Source: Pseudomonadota bacterium (lineage in GTDB: Bacteria > Pseudomonadota > Gammaproteobacteria > Halothiobacillales > Halothiobacillaceae). Taken from it: a DNA stretch of 7,449 nt. Below the pieces are notes generated by a model. It had not been told where the DNA came from. It saw only the letters and a program-made list of their open reading frames with translations, and made no database searches. Position numbers and translations under genes: made by a program. Position 1 is the stretch's first letter; each line of letters begins with the position of its first letter. Shown in pieces: positions 1-5,681 of the stretch. Location of the stretch: contig JAJYPA010000414.1 of the NCBI GenBank assembly GCA_021795795.1, positions 1-7,449 of the forward strand, read 5' to 3'.

Positions 1-210
1 GTCAAACCCTTGCAGGGTGCAAAACCCTGGCGGGGAGCAAACCCCTTGCAGGGTGCGAATCCACGAAGGGGAAAGGCCAGTGCAATCTGTGGATTGGCGC
101 GCTCAACCCGGCCTTGGTGCGCTCGCGGATCAAGTCGCGCTCGAACTGGCCCAGCGCGCCGATTGTCTCGATCAGGTGCGGCAGGGGGCGGCCAAGCCGG
201 GCCGGTCTGA
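1..210 (+). CDS. 3' part of a QGANP-repeat protein (continues from the window end if the molecule is circular)
   Basis: Reading frame 1 is open from the first base to a stop at 208-210. It begins with hexapeptide-like units [12 protein letters not shown] and LQGANP. The coiled-coil ORF at the other end of the window ends in SQGANA, SQGANP and SQGSL. Joining 7449 to 1 keeps the frame and would give one ORF of 453 nt (150 aa) starting at 7207. After about residue 21 of this part the frame runs antisense through the resolvase pseudogene. That tail is probably not ancestral coding sequence but read-through after a rearrangement. The function is unknown. If the window is linear, this is simply a truncated 3' end with the same repeat. 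Confidence 0.45.
   Translation, partial: VKPLQGAKPWRGANPLQGANPRRGKASAICGLARSTRPWCARGSSRARTGPARRLSRSGAAGGGQAGPV
6..63. repeat. GC-rich tandem repeat, about 18-bp unit
   Basis: Three units with a period of about 18 bp are visible. They start at the TTGCAGGGTGC near position 10, at TGGCGGGGAGC, and at a second TTGCAGGGTGC near 46. Each encodes a hexapeptide in the plus frame (QGAKP/RGANP/QGANP type). Related units occur at 7397-7443. The core ACCCTTGCAGGGT is a short inverted repeat, so the units could also form small hairpins. Confidence 0.75.
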
Positions 211-330
211 CTTAGCCCCTGAAGCCGTATCCTCGAAAACGCGCTCGCATCCCGCCTTGCGTAGCGCATCCGTCTGTAAGGCGGTGTTCTGTTCCGCCGT
301 CGATACGCGCGCATAGCCGATCAGTGCCAT
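98..330 (-). pseudogene. Serine recombinase (Tn3-family resolvase/invertase) with internal deletions
   Basis: The minus strand from ATG 330 gives [20 protein letters not shown], the N-terminus of Tn3-type resolvases. Tyr6, Arg8 and the nucleophile Ser10 are in place. The frame continues through [16 protein letters not shown] and stops at 172-174. In another frame LPHLIETI follows directly, then [19 protein letters not shown], the end of the catalytic domain including the long E helix. Family members normally carry about 20-25 residues (the VWKLDRLGRS region) before LPHLIETI, and about 30 more between IETI and GALGQFERD. Both segments are missing here. The C-terminal DNA-binding helix-turn-helix is replaced by repeat sequence. 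The protein cannot be functional. Gene identity is certain; the exact deletion limits are inferred from family knowledge. Confidence 0.88.
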
Positions 331-342
331 GACCGCCCCTTT

Positions 343-456
343 TGTCCGTTATTCCGTCCGCCTACCTTAATGTCCGATAGCCCATTAAACAAGCGCGTTC
401 CTGGACATTGTCCGGCATGGCCGACTAATGATCGTTTGACGGAATCTACCCGGACA
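343..456. promoter_or_regulatory. Candidate res site (resolvase half-site motifs) upstream of the resolvase remnant
   Basis: Tn3/gamma-delta resolvases bind half-sites close to TGTCYGATA. Between the resolvase start and position 460 there are matches at 343-351 (TGTCCGTTA), 371-379 (TGTCCGATA), 409-417 (TGTCCGGCA) and, on the other strand, 447-456 (TGTCCGGGTA). A shorter inverted TGTCCA lies at 402-407. The position just upstream of the resolvase gene is the usual place for res. The spacings do not fit cleanly to the three-subsite pattern, so this is a candidate, possibly degenerate. Confidence 0.45.
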
Positions 457-556
457 GAACGGGAGGAGGATCTGGATGCTTTTGGTGGCCGGGGTTTTTC
501 CGATGTTCTCCGCTGGGTTGCCGGTTCCATCCACAGGGTGGCGCACAGAATTTGTG

Positions 557-584
557 GACGGTTTCCTGCAAACCAGAAACCGTC
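557..584. repeat. Perfect inverted repeat, 9-bp arms with 10-bp spacer
   Basis: GACGGTTTC (557-565) is the exact reverse complement of GAAACCGTC (576-584). The repeat sits just ahead of TAGTAT (585-590), which could act as a -10 box, and upstream of the small ORF at 668. A repressor operator is the simplest reading. There is no T-run, so a terminator is unlikely. Confidence 0.4.
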
Positions 585-667
585 TAGTATATGCTTTAAG
601 GCCCGCATGATTGGCCAAGTGGGGGCTTAAACCCGCACTAATGATCGGTAATCAGAGGAGCACCAAA

Positions 668-799
668 ATGAGTAGCCTCATCGTAATGTCGAAAAAGGCC
701 CCGCACGGAGAGATGAAGAGCCCAGCAAATCAGGCTATCCGCCCCGGCCCGCCTAGCGCCCACGAGACAGAAGGATGCATTCTGTCTCGTGACTGGTAG
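668..799 (+). CDS. Small unrecognised ORF, possibly the 5' remnant of a longer gene
   Basis: An ATG at 668 is preceded by AGGAG (656-660) at a good 7-nt spacing and opens a 43-aa frame starting MSSLIVMSKKAPHGEMKS. The N-terminal part looks like a real protein start. The last third is encoded by the perfect hairpin at 761-791 and then stops at the edge of the AT-rich island. A plausible reading is a gene start cut by arrival of the island, with the hairpin at the junction. I do not recognise a family and propose no function. The frame is also open upstream to 611, but the ribosome binding site supports 668. Confidence 0.35.
   Translation: MSSLIVMSKKAPHGEMKSPANQAIRPGPPSAHETEGCILSRDW
761..791. 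terminator. Perfect 12-bp stem hairpin at the edge of the AT-rich island (terminator or operator)
   Basis: CACGAGACAGAA (761-772) pairs exactly with TTCTGTCTCGTG (780-791) across a 7-nt loop. It lies between the small ORF and the -10 box of the nuclease gene. There is no strong T-run on either side, so intrinsic termination is uncertain. An operator for the downstream promoter or a junction palindrome are alternatives. Confidence 0.45.
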
Positions 800-818
800 T
801 CTGGGCATACTTTCTAAG

Positions 819-824
819 TATAAT
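819..824 (+). promoter_or_regulatory. Consensus -10 box for the nuclease gene
   Basis: A perfect TATAAT lies 18 bp ahead of the ATG at 842, giving a very short leader. No good -35 box is found 16-18 bp upstream, so the promoter may be activator-dependent or weak. The ribosome binding site is AAGG around 829-832. Confidence 0.5.
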
Positions 825-841
825 TCACAAGGCAGATTAAA

Positions 842-1519
842 ATGACAAATTTAGCCGATGCAATAAAAGAGTATATTGAGGAAAATAATTCCGATGTTTC
901 CGGTTCCGATATAAAAAAATTCATACGAACCAATTATGAAGGCCGATGGAAAGATTCTACCGTGTCTGCATATCTCTATGGGTGCGTCGTAAACAACCCA
1001 AAATCTTACATACATCACCCAAGTCTAAAAAAGTTTCTATATAAAAATAACGACGGTACTTTTTGCATTTATTCAGAAGAATCACACGGAGAAAATGAAT
1101 GGACACCGGTCGAAGGAGATGATGAAACAGCAGAAATCGTAGAGCTTGTAGAAACCACAGTTAGCTTAGAAAGAGACATAGAAAACCACCTGATAAAAAA
1201 TCTTGATTCACTAGAGCCAGGCCTTAAATATGTCTCACGCCAGTCTTGTGTTGATGTTGGCAGGGTTGACATCCTCGCCGAGGACAAAAATGGGGTGATG
1301 GTTATTATAGAAATAAAGATCGGCGAGGCAAAGGATTCGGCAATAGGTCAAATAGCTCGTTATCTTGGTTGGTTCGCACAAAATGGCGCTATTCAACCTC
1401 GCGGAATGCTTGTTGCTGGTGATTTTTCTGATGGAGTTCGCTACGGAGCAAATGCCGTTAAAAATCTTACATTACATAGCTACAAAGTAAACTTCTCTTT
1501 TGTAAACGAAACATTGTAG
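842..1519 (+). CDS. Winged-helix plus PD-(D/E)XK nuclease (NucS/DUF91-like), putative defence endonuclease
   Basis: This 225-aa soluble protein has two parts. Residues 1-80 look like the small winged-helix modules found at the N-termini of restriction-type nucleases (DIKKFIRTNYEGRWKDSTVS). Residues 105-220 match the NucS C-terminal nuclease fold: an LERDIENHL helix with Glu110, then GRVDIL with Asp143, then IIEIKIG with Glu157 and Lys159, then IGQIARYLGW with Gln170. The D...ExK core plus the trailing glutamine is the metal-binding set of this superfamily. The expected activity is DNA cleavage, probably of a particular structure or modification state read by the N-terminal domain. The small gene at 1531 follows after 11 nt and probably forms an operon with it. 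The AT-rich composition contrasts with the flanks and indicates horizontal transfer. The nuclease call is firm; a defence role is inference. Confidence 0.82.
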   Translation: MTNLADAIKEYIEENNSDVSGSDIKKFIRTNYEGRWKDSTVSAYLYGCVVNNPKSYIHHPSLKKFLYKNNDGTFCIYSEESHGENEWTPVEGDDETAEIVELVETTVSLERDIENHLIKNLDSLEPGLKYVSRQSCVDVGRVDILAEDKNGVMVIIEIKIGEAKDSAIGQIARYLGWFAQNGAIQPRGMLVAGDFSDGVRYGANAVKNLTLHSYKVNFSFVNETL

Positions 1520-1530
1520 AGATTGATGAC

Positions 1531-1848
1531 ATGGTTGAAATAAACGTAATTGATGAACCTTTAACATTAGGCGCGGACTTAGAAAAGACAATTACCGTAT
1601 ACGAAAATGCCATTGGTCATTACGCGGCTAGGGCAAGGAGAATAATTGGCAGTGGAGATGGAACTATCAGAGCCATCGAGAATTTGGTCACAACTGCAGG
1701 CATACAAAAAGGATTCAAAGTGTTGCGCGACCGAGGGCAAATGGATAGCACCTTTGAAGCACTAGTGATACGGCATTGTGACCAATTTTCCTCAACTGCC
1801 GTTGAGGCTGCGCGTTGGCGGCTAGATAACGCCTACAACCTGACATAG
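1531..1848 (+). CDS. Small partner protein of the nuclease, C-terminal-domain homologue of an uncharacterised family
   Basis: This 105-aa protein has no signal peptide or membrane segment and starts 11 nt after the nuclease stop with a weak ribosome binding site. The middle and C-terminal part (AIENLV, then GFKVLRDRG, then TFEALVIRH, then FSSTAVEAARWRL) resembles, from memory, the C-terminal half of a common uncharacterised proteobacterial family. In that family the N-terminus reads LKTPxECExFA and the C-terminus reads FEAVVxRHPxxFSPEAVxxSxxR. The N-terminal half of that family is absent here, and a broken copy of exactly that half lies at 2169-2262 on the other strand. The function is unknown. 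Position and composition suggest it works with, or regulates, the nuclease. The alignment was not computed. Confidence 0.7.
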   Translation: MVEINVIDEPLTLGADLEKTITVYENAIGHYAARARRIIGSGDGTIRAIENLVTTAGIQKGFKVLRDRGQMDSTFEALVIRHCDQFSSTAVEAARWRLDNAYNLT

Positions 1849-1859
1849 AGATATTGTCC

Positions 1860-1875
1860 TAAACCCAAAGGTTTA
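1860..1875 (+). terminator. Weak hairpin after the nuclease operon
   Basis: TAAACC (1860-1865) pairs with GGTTTA (1870-1875) around CAAA, 11 bp after the stop of the small protein. There is no T-run, so termination is only possible. Otherwise 1849-1945 shows nothing. Confidence 0.25.
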
Positions 1876-1946
1876 ATCGACACCCTCGTTTCTGGGCCAT
1901 TTCCGGTCCTGAATCTGCCCATCAACCCGTCCATGTTTCAATGTTG

Positions 1947-1984
1947 GGGGTTCTCTCAGAATTCTGAATTTAAAGCACGTTAAG
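1947..1984 (+). mobile_element. Tn3-family terminal inverted repeat, outer end left
   Basis: The 38-bp stretch starts GGGGTTCTCTCAGAATTC and ends GCACGTTAAG. This matches the design of Tn3-family ends: GGGG at the outer tip, a CTCAGAA block in the middle, and an ACGTTAAG or ACGCTAAG inner end as in Tn3 and Tn21. It compares at about 26 of 38 positions with the oppositely oriented terminus at 3255-3292. No transposase gene follows. Confidence 0.75.
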
Positions 1985-2006
1985 TTCCAAATTCTGAGAG
2001 GACCTC
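1979..2006 (-). mobile_element. Second Tn3-type terminus, facing the first
   Basis: Read on the minus strand from 2006, the sequence GAGGTCCTCTCAGAATTTGG repeats the outer half of the neighbouring terminus. About 23 of 28 positions match, including an 11-bp exact arm CTCTCAGAATT (1953-1963 against 1990-2000). Together the two ends form an imperfect palindrome over 1946-2006. Confidence 0.55.
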
Positions 2007-2047
2007 GGCATGACCATTCGCGCCTTTTCTTTACTCTTTAACGAATT

Positions 2048-2262
2048 TTACGGAACACCGGATTGGTAATCCTCTGGCCTGAACCACAAGAAACCAAGCA
2101 AATAAGGGCATTTCAGCATACACTGTGCCGCGAATCTGGGTACGTTGCCCAAGTATCGCCCAGGTACACCCCCCCCAAGCTCCGGATGGCCACGTTCCTT
2201 AGCATTTTGAGCGAAGATTTCGCACTCCCTTGGAGTTTTGAGTTTTTTACACGATCGTCCAT
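2048..2262 (-). pseudogene. Frameshifted 5' remnant of the LKTPxECExFA hypothetical family
   Basis: On the minus strand an ATG at 2262, with AAGAGA a few bases upstream, reads MDDRVK and then loses frame at the six-T run 2243-2248. One extra base there would restore the reading into KLKTPRECEIFAQNAKERGH, the conserved N-terminus of a widespread uncharacterised proteobacterial family. After HPELG a second break occurs at the eight-C run 2169-2176, and the expected downstream helix is absent. The remaining sequence to 2048 shows no family resemblance. The gene is dead through two homopolymer shifts plus 3' loss. Sequencing error in one run is possible, but the missing 3' half argues for real decay. 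Confidence 0.6.
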
Positions 2263-2312
2263 CAGGTTCTCTTCTTTTACATAACGGGGAAGTAACCTGC
2301 CATTGTGCTGCT

Positions 2313-3098
2313 TTATCGGGTGGCGCCAGGTTGACTGTCAGGTTGGGCGCATTTCGACCAGATACCAATGATACCGCCGCCCGATTTATCGACGAAACAT
2401 GTCTGTGTTTGATAATCATGCCAGCATGGTTGTCGATAGAAGTCGTGTTTTCCTATTCCGCCATAGAGCAAGATTTCGGGCTGACCACTCGGATTCCCAA
2501 GAACAGACTTTGCGAATATCTGCTCAGGGCTTTCGTAATTTGTCCAGTTTCCACCAAACCCATGGCCAGGTTGAATTACGGCGACAGCTTTTGGATATAC
2601 GGAGTTTGCAACATAGAGCGCCTGAAATGCTGCAACCCCGTCTGCGCAAAGATAGAGCAGGCTAAACCGGGATGGCCCGTGACTTATAGGAACATCGTCG
2701 CGACGTTGAAATACCGACCAAGAGCAAAACGGTTCCTTAATCCAGTGGCGATACTTGGATGGATCGCCATCAGAGCGAGTAGGCGGTGCTGGATGCCATC
2801 CATTCGGTGTTAGCTCCCGTTCGGATACCGAACGGGTCGCAATAAGATCATACCCACGAAACCCCGGCGTTTGTAAGGCGCTCATGAATTGGTCGTGACT
2901 ATGGCTATAGTCAACGTAGACGAAACTCAGGATGTTGCCTACGAGGTGCCTGACAGGATCACCATCAAAACCGGAAGATGGGTAATAGAGCGAATCACGC
3001 AGAAGTTCGTGGAGCGGAAATGGTTCATTCACGATCGAGGTAGGTGATAGGTTAGTCAGCCAATCTGGGATAAGCATCTCTGGCAGTTCGTGAAGCAT
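2313..3098 (-). CDS. Hypothetical 261-aa protein, cargo between Tn3-type ends
   Basis: The frame is open for 278 codons, but ATG 3098 (MLHELPEMLIPDW) has GAGGAG about 6-8 nt upstream, while the first ATG at 3149 has none. I therefore chose 3098 (261 aa). The protein is soluble with no signal peptide and is rich in aromatic residues. Noticeable segments are LSFVYVDYSHSHDQFMSAL, then SHGPSRFSLLYLCADGVAA, then a glycine-rich QPGHGFGGNWTNYESPEQIF, then LLYGGIGKHDFYRQPCW. Evenly conserved-looking aromatic and glycine motifs suggest a folded enzyme-like or receptor-like domain, but I recognise no family or catalytic signature. It lies inside the stretch bounded by Tn3-like termini, so it is likely passenger cargo. 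A role cannot be stated. Confidence 0.65.
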   Translation of the reverse strand: MLHELPEMLIPDWLTNLSPTSIVNEPFPLHELLRDSLYYPSSGFDGDPVRHLVGNILSFVYVDYSHSHDQFMSALQTPGFRGYDLIATRSVSERELTPNGWHPAPPTRSDGDPSKYRHWIKEPFCSWSVFQRRDDVPISHGPSRFSLLYLCADGVAAFQALYVANSVYPKAVAVIQPGHGFGGNWTNYESPEQIFAKSVLGNPSGQPEILLYGGIGKHDFYRQPCWHDYQTQTCFVDKSGGGIIGIWSKCAQPDSQPGATR

Positions 3099-3219
3099 CA
3101 CATCTCTCCTCAGCAACGATAAGTAATAAGCCAATTCTACCAAGGACATTACCGCTGGCTATTCACCAGTGAACCGCCCCAAAAACACCTGACCCCATTG
3201 TTTACTGACTTTCAGGAAG

Positions 3220-3257
3220 CTTACCGTACGATTTTTTCCGTTTTCTGAATGGATCCC
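3220..3257 (-). mobile_element. Tn3-family terminal inverted repeat, outer end right
   Basis: On the minus strand the 38 bp run from GGGATCCATTCAGAAAACGG to AAAAAATCGTACGGTAAG. The inner half is almost the Tn501/Tn1721-type end (GGAAAAAATCGTACGCTAAG). The outer tip has GGGA instead of GGGG. The element belonging to this end would lie to the left. Confidence 0.7.
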
Positions 3258-3292
3258 AGCGTACTCTAAATCCCGTTTTCTGAGGGGACCAC
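3255..3292 (-). mobile_element. Tn3-type terminus overlapping the previous one and the 3' end of the GTPase gene
   Basis: On the minus strand it begins GTGGTCCCCTCAGAAAACGG and ends GAGTACGCTGGG. It shares the CTCAGAA core with the terminus at 1947 and the 11-mer TCAGAAAACGG with those at 3220 and 5682. It overlaps the adjacent terminus by 3 bp, giving two tandem ends in the same orientation. It supplies the last codons and the stop of the GTPase gene. Confidence 0.6.
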
Positions 3293-5467
3293 AATACCCT
3301 CGGATAACTCCCCAGCGCTTTCGTTCGACAGGTGTTCCAGGGGTCTGACCACAGATTTTTCCCACAAAGCGGCCATGATCTCTTCAAGCTTCTGGTTCAA
3401 ATCGGTCTGCGCCTCGAACCAGTCACGGATGATCTTCCGCACGCGGACCTTGAAGCCCGGCCCTGCGCCCCATTGCGCCGCACAGTTAGACCACAGATCA
3501 ACGTCGGCTTCCAATGGACCGCGATAAACCTCGACGGCCGCCGTGCGCGCCGCCTCGGCGAAATCCCGCCGCCAGCCCTCAGCGCTGACCTCAACCTGTT
3601 GGATAGTCTTTTGCGCTAGAGCGAGATCGTCGTCTTGCTTCAGTGTGTCGAGCACGCCCTGGAGCTTTTCGAACCAGGTCTTGGACCGGAGAAGCGCATC
3701 CTTGGCGCCTCCGGCGCCGACCTGATGGCTGACGCTGAAATTGTAGTATTCGCCGTTTCGTCGCGTCATGGCCCAGATCGTCGAGGCATATCGAATTGAG
3801 TCTATGGCGTCAATCAGCTCCTCCAATGGTTGCCGAATACGGGGGGGTAAGGGAGCATGTGCCCCTAGAAAGTTACTGAGTTGATCGGCGACCGCCTGCA
3901 CCGCTGATGTGAAAGCCTGAGTCTCATGGTGCCGGATCACTTCATCGGCAGCGGCACATTCGTTGAGCAGCCGCTCCTCGTGTGATTCGCGGAGGCGGAC
4001 AACCTGCTCGATGAGCTGGCCCCGGACTTTCGCCGCGTCGTCTTTCTTGGCATTGAAGAACACAATCGGCACACCGTTCAATGCTCCGTCGCCAATGGCC
4101 AAGGTGCGGAGGATCTGGCCACACTTCATCTGGTAGCCGTCCTCGTCGTCGATCGGGGACTCGCCACTGTCGTCCTTGACGGCCATCGCCTCGTCATCGC
4201 GCGGTAAGGCCAGCACCGACACCTTGCCCGCGTCCACGCGCACACCATGAGCATTTCGAAGATGATCCAGCAGAAGCTGCACTGAGGTGCTGGGCGCCTG
4301 GTTGAAGGTCGAGCACAAGACAACATGTGTTCTGGGGTCCTTCAATCGGGCGTCGAGGTCAGCTCGCACCGTGATTTCATCTAGGCCCTTTGTATCGACC
4401 GCAGATACCGCCAGGCCGGGCACCTCCGAGCCAAAGCCGGGGATCAGAAGGTCGATCGATGCCGGTAGCGGCACATCACCCAAGCGACCGTTATTGATGT
4501 CGCGGAACAGCTTGCGCAGTTGCTGCATGGCCGCTTTAGCGCCGCCGTCCTCAATCCATATTTCACGTCGTGTCCGCAGTTCGAGCTTTATCAGCTCGAT
4601 GACGCGGGCGCGGAATTCTTCCTCCGTAGCGCATTGGCTAGCCAGTTCGGCCGCTTGGTCGCGGGAGTTCGTCTTCCCATTGGCGTCTCGCTCGCGCCTG
4701 ACCGTCAGACCGGACATGTTGCGAAGCGCGCGCTGCACCTCCTCGCTAACATTGACGATGTCGTTTTTCTGGCCGTCTCCACCGGGGCGGCGCAGCCACG
4801 TGGCAGCGCAGAAATCGCCAACGAGATTCCGCATTTCTTCGTCGGACTGAGCCTGGACAACGATGCCGAAGCCCGGCCCGCGACGGATGTTGACTTCGCA
4901 TAGCGTTGTATGGCCACCGCCGGTCTCAAGCACCACGCGCTCGCGCAGCTCGCTCGGCGGCGACGTCGGGTCGATCAATCCGTAAAGAAAGCTGATCGCC
5001 GTGGATTTCCCGACGCCGACTTCGCCAATGAATGCGATCTGGTGGGCATTCTTGCCTAGATATACGGCCGCCGCTTCGATCGCCGCACGCTGGCGTTCGA
5101 TCTGGCGCTTCAGAGGCCAGGGCCGATCTTCCTGATCCAGGAAGTCCGCAATTTGACGAAGACTTTCCTCGGCCATCTCGAGGATGTTCCTTTGCGGATT
5201 GGAGAAGTCTGGCCGCTCCACGTACTGCCACTCCTTGGCAAGATACGCCCCATAATCCGCCGCGCCCTTTGATCCGAGCGCCACCAGCGCATCCAGAATT
5301 TTGCCGAGTTCGCTTGGTGATCCGGTCTCACCCTTCTCGATACGTGAAACCCGGCTCTGATCGACGCCGGATTTGGACGCGAGCTGGCTTTGGGTTGCAC
5401 TGATCTCCGCGCGAAACTGGGCGATATCCTGGCCCATGCTCGTCGGCGCCGAGGCGATTGCTTCCAT
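3266..5467 (-). CDS. XRE helix-turn-helix fused to a dynamin-like P-loop GTPase, C-terminus replaced by transposon end
   Basis: The protein has 733 aa. Residues 12-62 form an XRE/Cro-type helix-turn-helix (TQSQLASKSGVDQSRVSRIE). A linker follows, then a P-loop NTPase domain: Walker A/G1 GEVGVGKST at 148-156, a TT pair at 187-188 as possible switch I, DTKG at 358-361 as DxxG/G3, and NAKKD at 472-476 as a G4-like motif. Residues 490-733 are mostly helical. This order fits dynamin-like GTPases fused to a DNA-binding domain. No membrane segment is evident. The start at 5467 is chosen because AGGAG lies 7 nt upstream, and the longer frame (to 5515) would begin inside the likely -10 box. The last eight codons (VVPSENGI) and the TAG lie in a Tn3-type end, so the native C-terminus is lost or altered. 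Some stress or phage-defence systems use such GTPases; that role here is inference. Confidence 0.75.
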   Translation of the reverse strand: MEAIASAPTSMGQDIAQFRAEISATQSQLASKSGVDQSRVSRIEKGETGSPSELGKILDALVALGSKGAADYGAYLAKEWQYVERPDFSNPQRNILEMAEESLRQIADFLDQEDRPWPLKRQIERQRAAIEAAAVYLGKNAHQIAFIGEVGVGKSTAISFLYGLIDPTSPPSELRERVVLETGGGHTTLCEVNIRRGPGFGIVVQAQSDEEMRNLVGDFCAATWLRRPGGDGQKNDIVNVSEEVQRALRNMSGLTVRRERDANGKTNSRDQAAELASQCATEEEFRARVIELIKLELRTRREIWIEDGGAKAAMQQLRKLFRDINNGRLGDVPLPASIDLLIPGFGSEVPGLAVSAVDTKGLDEITVRADLDARLKDPRTHVVLCSTFNQAPSTSVQLLLDHLRNAHGVRVDAGKVSVLALPRDDEAMAVKDDSGESPIDDEDGYQMKCGQILRTLAIGDGALNGVPIVFFNAKKDDAAKVRGQLIEQVVRLRESHEERLLNECAAADEVIRHHETQAFTSAVQAVADQLSNFLGAHAPLPPRIRQPLEELIDAIDSIRYASTIWAMTRRNGEYYNFSVSHQVGAGGAKDALLRSKTWFEKLQGVLDTLKQDDDLALAQKTIQQVEVSAEGWRRDFAEAARTAAVEVYRGPLEADVDLWSNCAAQWGAGPGFKVRVRKIIRDWFEAQTDLNQKLEEIMAALWEKSVVRPLEHLSNESAGELSEGIVVPSENGI

Positions 5468-5513
5468 GGTCTTGCTCCTGTCGACCGCCAGGCCACCCCA
5501 GCGCGTTGAAGCC

Positions 5514-5542
5514 AATGTAGCAAACGTTTTTCATATATGCAA
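5514..5542 (-). promoter_or_regulatory. Likely promoter of the HTH-GTPase gene
   Basis: On the minus strand TTGCAT (5537-5542) and TACATT (5514-5519) are separated by 17 bp. This would start transcription roughly 40 nt ahead of ATG 5467. Each hexamer is only a moderate match to the sigma-70 consensus, but the spacing and the AT-rich surroundings fit. Confidence 0.4.
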
Positions 5543-5560
5543 TTTCTATTTTCATATTTG
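5528..5560. promoter_or_regulatory. Two 12-bp direct repeats spaced 21 bp, candidate operator
   Basis: TTTTCATATATG (5528-5539) and TTTTCATATTTG (5549-5560) differ at one base and are offset by 21 bp, two helical turns. They overlap and flank the predicted -35 box of the GTPase gene. Autorepression by its XRE domain is the obvious hypothesis. Confidence 0.4.
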
Positions 5561-5681
5561 ATGAATGCAGCATACCTATCGAATGCCACGGCACACCAAT
5601 GGACGGCCCTCGCCAGCCTGACTATGAGAGTTTTTTTGGTAAATTATGGGCATTCGAGACCCTCTTTACTCCTTGCCGGTC

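Noticed and set aside
2238..2813. Plus-strand frame of 191 codons opposite the 261-aa gene
   Set aside because: The minus-strand frame has a good start with GAGGAG and more protein-like composition. This one is cysteine- and arginine-rich and has no start signal.
3170..3180. TGAACCGCCCC, which resembles the tip of some IS3-family elements
   Set aside because: Only 11 bp match. The sequence after it diverges, no partner end or transposase frame is present, and it is too short to call an insertion sequence.
4287..4903. Plus-strand open frames inside the GTPase gene
   Set aside because: They are serine/arginine-rich antisense shadows of the well-supported GTPase reading frame.
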